NCBI RefSeq assembly: GCF_051020955.1
Contig: NC_135013.1
Location: 45,513,087 to 45,577,086, forward strand
DNA length: 64,000 nucleotides
Direction of reading: 5' to 3'
Source of the DNA: Megalopta genalis
Taxonomy: Eukaryota; Arthropoda; Insecta; Hymenoptera; Halictidae
The notes beneath the pieces were generated by a model. That model ran no database searches. It was not told the origin of the DNA and was given only the letters and a program-made list of their open reading frames with translations. The translations under genes and the position numbers were made by a program. The first letter of the stretch is position 1, and the number at the start of each line of letters is the position of its first letter. Below are positions 58,894 to 64,000 of this stretch, in pieces.

Positions 58894-59597
58894 ATAATAG
58901 CTTATATACTATATAATTTTAATATTGCAGCAAATTAAAAATTTCATAGGGTCTCCGGCAACTCCAGGGGGTCGTTTTAGGGTTAAGATTGCGAATAGTA
59001 GAGTTGTAATAGTAAAGATCAAGTATATCTATAAAGAATACACCGGCAAGAGTAAACAAAAAACACTAATATAGAAGTATAAATTGCATCTAGTCTTTGT
59101 TAATTTATTGCGCCCGGGTTAATAAGCGTAAATTAATTTTCTTTAACGGAAAATAGGAATGGCTTCGGTACACAAAAGGTGAAAGAAAGGTGCACGCGAG
59201 GCAGGAAGTGGGCATCGACTGGTCAAAGGCGTCGTATCATCGTCGCAAGAAAATTGATCGGAATACGTTTGTTTTTATACGCCGCAATCGTCTCTCTGCG
59301 TCAGACACGCAACTGCAGCAGGGTTGTTGTCAAGGGCATCATGTAGTACGCGACGGCATCAAGATACCCGGCGGTCACGCTACATTCATGGCTAGTCAAG
59401 ATCTCGCGGAAGTCGAGGAAGCTTTACACTCCATGCACCGATTTGTTGCCGCTCCATAGGATTTCGCGAGGTTTCGCGTGCCACACGACGTAAACTTTGG
59501 CACGTGGACCGAGGAAGTGCGCAGTGGCGAGGTTCACGACTGGAGCAGGCCTCGGCCACGCTAAACAGAATCGCCCGAGGTACAAGTCGATTGGGGG

Positions 59598-59693
59598 ATG
59601 GAACGGTCAGTGAGCAAGAAGCCTTCCTATCTGCATCTCTGGCACGAGTTTTTGACCATCCAACCGACGGTCAAGCAGTGGGCCCGAAATCCT
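59598..59693 (+). CDS. Probable first coding exon of an unidentified gene (32 codons)
   Basis: ATG at 59598 (GGGGGATGG context), with an in-frame TAA upstream at 59562, opens a 32-codon frame: MERSVSKKPSYLHLWHEFLT, then IQPTVKQWARNP. It ends in phase 0 at CCT|GTGAGTATC, a strong donor. The preceding 400 bp are markedly G+C- and CpG-rich, as expected for a promoter and 5' UTR in an AT-rich genome. The peptide composition looks like real protein, but I recognise no family. The next exon should lie downstream, possibly beyond the window. This is an inference from exon structure only; overlapping longer frames in other phases lack an ATG start or a usable donor. Confidence 0.4.
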
Positions 59694-59699
59694 GTGAGT

Positions 59700-61002
59700 A
59701 TCTTTAATTTTTTGTCGGTTTCGCACGACCATAATCTAACGCGTACGTGCAGTTGCTCCGCGGTAAGGTGATCTGTTCAATGAGCGATCATCCCCCAGTA
59801 AACAAATATTTCTTGTACTATATAAAAAAGTAATGTTAAACGTATTCTTTTCATATTAACTACTCAGCTATGATGATCTATTTTTAAGGTCAATTTTGTA
59901 TACGTTCTATCGATCACACTGGGCGCAGTTTCTTTCGGCAAGTTGCTCCAGAAGTATATTCTAAAATATGAATATGTTTCACAAACATTTTAATCTAAAT
60001 CGCAGGAGAAGTATTTTTGTCGTAAGATGTAAAATTGCCGTTTCTTTATGACCTGTATACACGTCGTTCACAGCTAAGAGGTTAACATCTATACAGTAAA
60101 TCTATTGTACATCTTTAGCCGTCTTGCGGATGTTATTTTGTAAAAATTTCTCGATTTGATTAACATTTGGACCGCCACGTCACCCATATGTGGGTAACGA
60201 AATTATTAGATTGGTGCATATTATTGCTGCTAGAGTTATGTATATTTATATATTTAATAATACAATTACATTATATGAGCACATGCTACGATTACTACGA
60301 ACTCCGCACACTCGCCTACACGACAATCGACGATCTGCAATTACCGAAAACTACGTACGGCGTCGTTTCCTCTCCCGCATACATAATGCCAATTACAACA
60401 ATCTTTAACAATTACGATTTTTATTACGTGTATATGTTTGTCTCCCTGCTTACGTTACGTTGTTGTTTATGACATAACCTCTATCACAGTCTTATTATGT
60501 ATTGTCAGCGTCATATTCTTTTTTTAATTTGTTCAAAATTCTGTATTTTTGTCATTCATTATGAGTTTTGTACGAGTGTGAATTCTGCGGATATTCGTAT
60601 AACTTTTTTATAAACCGAGTCCATCAATTTAGAGGGCCAGAATTTCTTTAAAAATGGTATTTATATATAGAAAACTCGCTGGGAAAAGTGTATCAAAGCG
60701 AATAGGTCATAGCCTAATATTTTACCAGCCTAAGAGATCACCAGCCTAATATTTCTTCAGATTTGAAAATTAATTTTTACGGTAATTTATTATATCTTGC
60801 TAAATGTATTAGGATCCAGAAACTATAAGAATGTTGAAAAAGGAATTGATATCATATAAACTTAATGTTTCAGTTTTAATCGATTTAAATAAAATATTTT
60901 GATTTTAAGAAAATCTTGAGGTTGTTGACATGACATTTAAACTGCTAAGGGTTCGTTCATTGATTGCGTAACGTATTTTTCATTAATTCTTATATTATAC
61001 CT
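59700..61002. other. Non-coding, possible intron of the gene starting at 59598
   Basis: No convincing downstream exon. Two overlapping frames near 60167-60472 have no recognisable protein features. A short palindrome ACCCATATGTGGGT lies at about 60182. Confidence 0.3.
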
Positions 61003-61158
61003 TCAGAAAGATTTTTATACAAAATAAAAATTGTCTTCATTAATTACAATATGTAAAAACTACATAGACATTTATTTTTTAATGTTTTGCATAAATGTTT
61101 TTGTTATTTTGCATTTGATCTATTCATTTTTGTCGTAAATGCATAAAATCCCCAGCCT
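61003..61158. repeat. MITE family A copy, diverged ends
   Basis: The interior landmarks ACAAAATAAAAATTGTCTTC and TTGCATTTGATCTATTCATT lie in the family order, then AAATGCATAAAATCCCCAGC. The left outer end is eroded. Confidence 0.7.
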
Positions 61159-61470
61159 AGCTCCCACTACTAAAAACTGCTAGAATTGTGTTTAGGGGTG
61201 TATGAACTTACAAGAAGAACCGCCGGAGTTGGAAATCACTTTTTGAAAACCAGTATCTAAATCTTGTAATATGTGTCCAGTACTGAAAATCACCCTTAAC
61301 AAGTTACGTGCCGAATATCGACGCAAAAATTCTCACAATATCGAAGTGGTTTAATTATTGAATGTTAACGATAACTAATAACAAATATTCGGAACACTCT
61401 CTCCACATCATACATACAATATATGTATACGTGTTGAGCAATACATGAACGTTATTTATTATTAGAATTA

Positions 61471-61472
<2 letters not shown>

Positions 61473-61515
<43 letters not shown>
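61473..61515. repeat. (AG)n microsatellite
   Basis: An uninterrupted dinucleotide run of about 21 units. Confidence 0.95.
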
Positions 61516-61519
<4 letters not shown>

Positions 61520-61678
61520 AGTATTATTAAGTAGAATTTTTAAAATTCGAATTAATAATTGCTGATATGCTAACTAGGGCTTCAAAAAAATCTGGGCATG
61601 TGAATTGTTGTAATTTATTAGGTCTTATATAATAATATTCGTACAAATATAATTAATAACTTTGTACCGATCATTATA

Positions 61679-62015
61679 CAGGGTGTCCCAGGTTTTTTCG
61701 GTCAAACGGTATCAGCACATTCTACCAGTGAAAATAAGAAAAAAATGTCATATAAACATAAGCTCGAAAATGGCTTATTAAAAAACTATAAGCAATTAGA
61801 ATTTATTAGCAACTTTAACATTAATTGTTTCAACAACCATAACCCGTCTGCCCCTAAAACCGGGTATCATTGGATTCAGCTTTACAAGCTCTATCACAGT
61901 ACCAAATCTCATCAAAAAGTGAGCGTTAACCCTGGGGAGCTACGTGTCCTTCTACAACGTCTTTTTAAAAAAACATGCCTTCATGGTTGTCACGATTCCG
62001 GCCGTTCCACTTAAA
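61679..62015. repeat. TIR-type element, left end CAGGGTGTCCCAGG only
   Basis: CAGGGTGTCCCAGGTTTTTT follows TA at 61677-61678. The sequence continues through an 89-codon chance frame, with no recognised right terminus. The end coordinate is nominal. Confidence 0.4.
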
Positions 62016-63008
62016 TGAAACAAGTTGAAGATGAATCTTTCTAACTGGAGAGAAGTAAACATCTTGATAAACAAAAATATTTCGATACTATAAATTCGAA
62101 TTTACAATTTTTTAACATTTTTCGCTCTTAGCATAGAACAAAGATAGTAAACATCAATATTTTTTTAACTTCTTATTTTTTTTCATCATTAATCCGTTTC
62201 AGATGAACAGAACAGCCGAAAACATGGCAGCCATAAAGCTACATTTTTTTAGAAAGAGATTATGGAAGGACGCGTAGCTCGGTTAACCTTGTATTTTGGT
62301 AACATTGCCAAATATATGTACGAAACCATAGAACCATACATCCATAGATTTAATGAAAAAAAATTCCCTAAGAAAGTAAAGAAAGTAACCCTCTGAACCA
62401 GAAGATCCTCTTGAGGGTTCATTCATTCAGCAAGTCACCCGAACTAAGGATAGTTTAAAGTTTCGCAGTATGACGTGCATGAGGAAGCTAAAGCTGTTGC
62501 TTAACCCCTTGCCTTGATTCCTTTCGCAACTGAGCGAGAATTGGTATTCTGTGATCGTCGTATGGCTACGTTTACCATGGTCGTTAACCCTCATTCGTTC
62601 CACGTGTTAATTCAATACATTTCTCACTAGTTCTGAATCAGGAATTAGTATATATATATATAATATACTATAGTATATATAGTATATAGTATATATATAA
62701 TATATAGTATATAGTTTATAGTATATAGTATATACTATACATTGGAAAATGAATACTACAATGAATTATTATGTCATTGTGCTAGATATTGTTTGAAGTG
62801 ACCGCTTTTTACTTTATTTGCTCGAAAACATCTCTTTAGGTTATTTCATTGTTTAGCTCCTTGCATTACGATTGCTTTCACAACTGCGTTCCTAGTACTT
62901 CTTTGTCCTTAATAATTTTTCAGTTAGAACGACACAAATTTTGTTCCTTGTACGTCTTTATTTACTTTTATTTCATTATTTACATTTATTTCTAAATTGA
63001 AATGACTG
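62016..63008. other. Non-coding DNA with a TA-rich microsatellite
   Basis: An AGTATATA-type run occupies about 62650-62742. Nothing else recognised. Confidence 0.4.
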
Positions 63009-63205
63009 AACTACGGATTTTTATACAAAATACAAATTTTCCAAGACGATTGTGAGACACAGAAATTAAATAAAGATAAATTGTTTCTTTTAGTAAGTTT
63101 GACAAGTTACAAATAGTGTAACAATATTATTAAATTCTTCTTGTGTTTTCACAATTTTATAATTCAGCTAATCAATTTTGCCATAAATGCGTAAAATCCG
63201 CAGTT
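63009..63205. repeat. MITE family A copy, full length
   Basis: Left end ACTACGGATTTTTATAC and right end GCGTAAAATCCGCAGT are inverted repeats; the interior contains TTGCCATAAATGCG near the right end. Length about 197 bp. Confidence 0.75.
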
Positions 63206-64000
63206 AAATAATGATAGAAGTATCTCTTCTGATTTAGAAGAAATGAATAACATTACTTATTTAATAGATTGTGTGTGAAATCTTCATAACGAGTCTGATT
63301 CGTTGTTATATAGTGCAAGGAGTTTGAATCTGAATGAAAATAATGTTGTATTTAAATAACTTTATTACATGTATGATCTACTGTTGGAATACATTATGTT
63401 CATTTGCTGTAATGCACTACATAACAAATCTTCTGTTCGCTAGAATGTCTGCTGAAACGTTTGAAGCAAGAACAGTTTTGAATGAAGATGTGATTACATT
63501 ATGACAACTCCAAGTTATTGGAATTATATACTATATAAATTAATACTATATATTATATAGTATTTCTTATAGTCAGGTGTCAATATAAAGAGTATTTATC
63601 ATTTTATTCGAATAATTTAATTAGCCGAAGTAAGAAGTCATTTGAAAATAGTTTTTATTTGAATAAGTAAGTAAGAATAATAAAGTAACTTCGTCTATAA
63701 CAATTAAAATAATGCACTATCTGAAATAATTATTTTCCAATTCATCTACATCTCGCTTCATTGGAAAGGCGCGAGAACTAGAGAATTGTATCACACTTTC
63801 TTATAATGCCAGTTACTTTAATAATCAAACGTTTGGAAGTAAAAGTACATTCTTGAATAAGTTGCGACTATAAGTTGAAAGTAGACTGTAAAAATATATC
63901 TAATGCAAATTATATTTGAAGAAATTCTGCACACAGACTTTAATCGAGTGAGACTTTTCATAACAAAAACATTTTCTAGAAGTTCTATATTTGTGGTGTA
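63206..64000. other. AT-rich non-coding DNA at the right edge
   Basis: Nothing recognised on either strand. Confidence 0.4.

Noticed and set aside
60167..60472. 101-codon plus frame with hydrophobic stretches
   Set aside because: AT-rich sequence favours hydrophobic codons; a second overlapping frame is equally open and neither has donor/acceptor support or a recognisable domain.
1..64000. tRNA, rRNA, CRISPR arrays or bacterial-type operons
   Set aside because: No B-box-like tRNA promoter with a cloverleaf was seen, no rRNA-like stretch, and no spaced direct repeats of CRISPR type; the gene structure is eukaryotic.

Overview
The window is nuclear DNA from an arthropod, almost certainly an insect and most likely a hymenopteran. 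The evidence is split genes with GT..AG introns, a ZAD-type C2H2 zinc-finger gene (a family expanded in arthropods), a classical insect aquaporin, AT-rich CpG-tolerant intergenic DNA, and many TA-flanked DNA transposon relics. The order-level placement is inference.

Layout. At the left edge a minus-strand exon (729-1030) encodes the N-terminal part of a Na+/K+-ATPase alpha-like P-type ATPase; the rest of that gene lies left of the window. A two-exon plus-strand gene (3146-3298 joined to 3966-7403) encodes a 1196-residue ZAD protein with nine C2H2 fingers and a very long basic/acidic tail. A three-exon minus-strand gene (10271-14281) encodes a complete 250-residue water-channel aquaporin. From about 14.3 to 49.2 kb I find no convincing coding exon. 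This stretch holds layered MITEs, long-TIR transposons with decayed transposase pieces, tandem repeats, microsatellites and a few CpG-rich islands. At 49219-54553 sits a structurally complete Ty3/Gypsy retrotransposon on the minus strand: 617-bp LTRs that look identical, PBS, gag, pol, PPT and an AATC target duplication. A canonical -1 frameshift heptamer (GGGAAAC) joins gag to pol. To its right come further TIR elements, including a Tc1-like relic that explains one MITE family and a MITE nested inside another. A GC-rich stretch near 59.1-59.7 kb ends in a probable first coding exon (59598-59693) with a strong splice donor.

The cellular genes (ion pump, transcription factor, water channel) do not form an evident functional cluster. 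The most informative content is the transposon stratigraphy: a young intact retroelement in old DNA-transposon debris, two complementary deletion derivatives of one DUF4817-type transposon, a Tc1-like parent with its MITE derivatives, and a roughly 190-bp MITE family (ends GACTGCGGAT) recurring across nearly the whole window.
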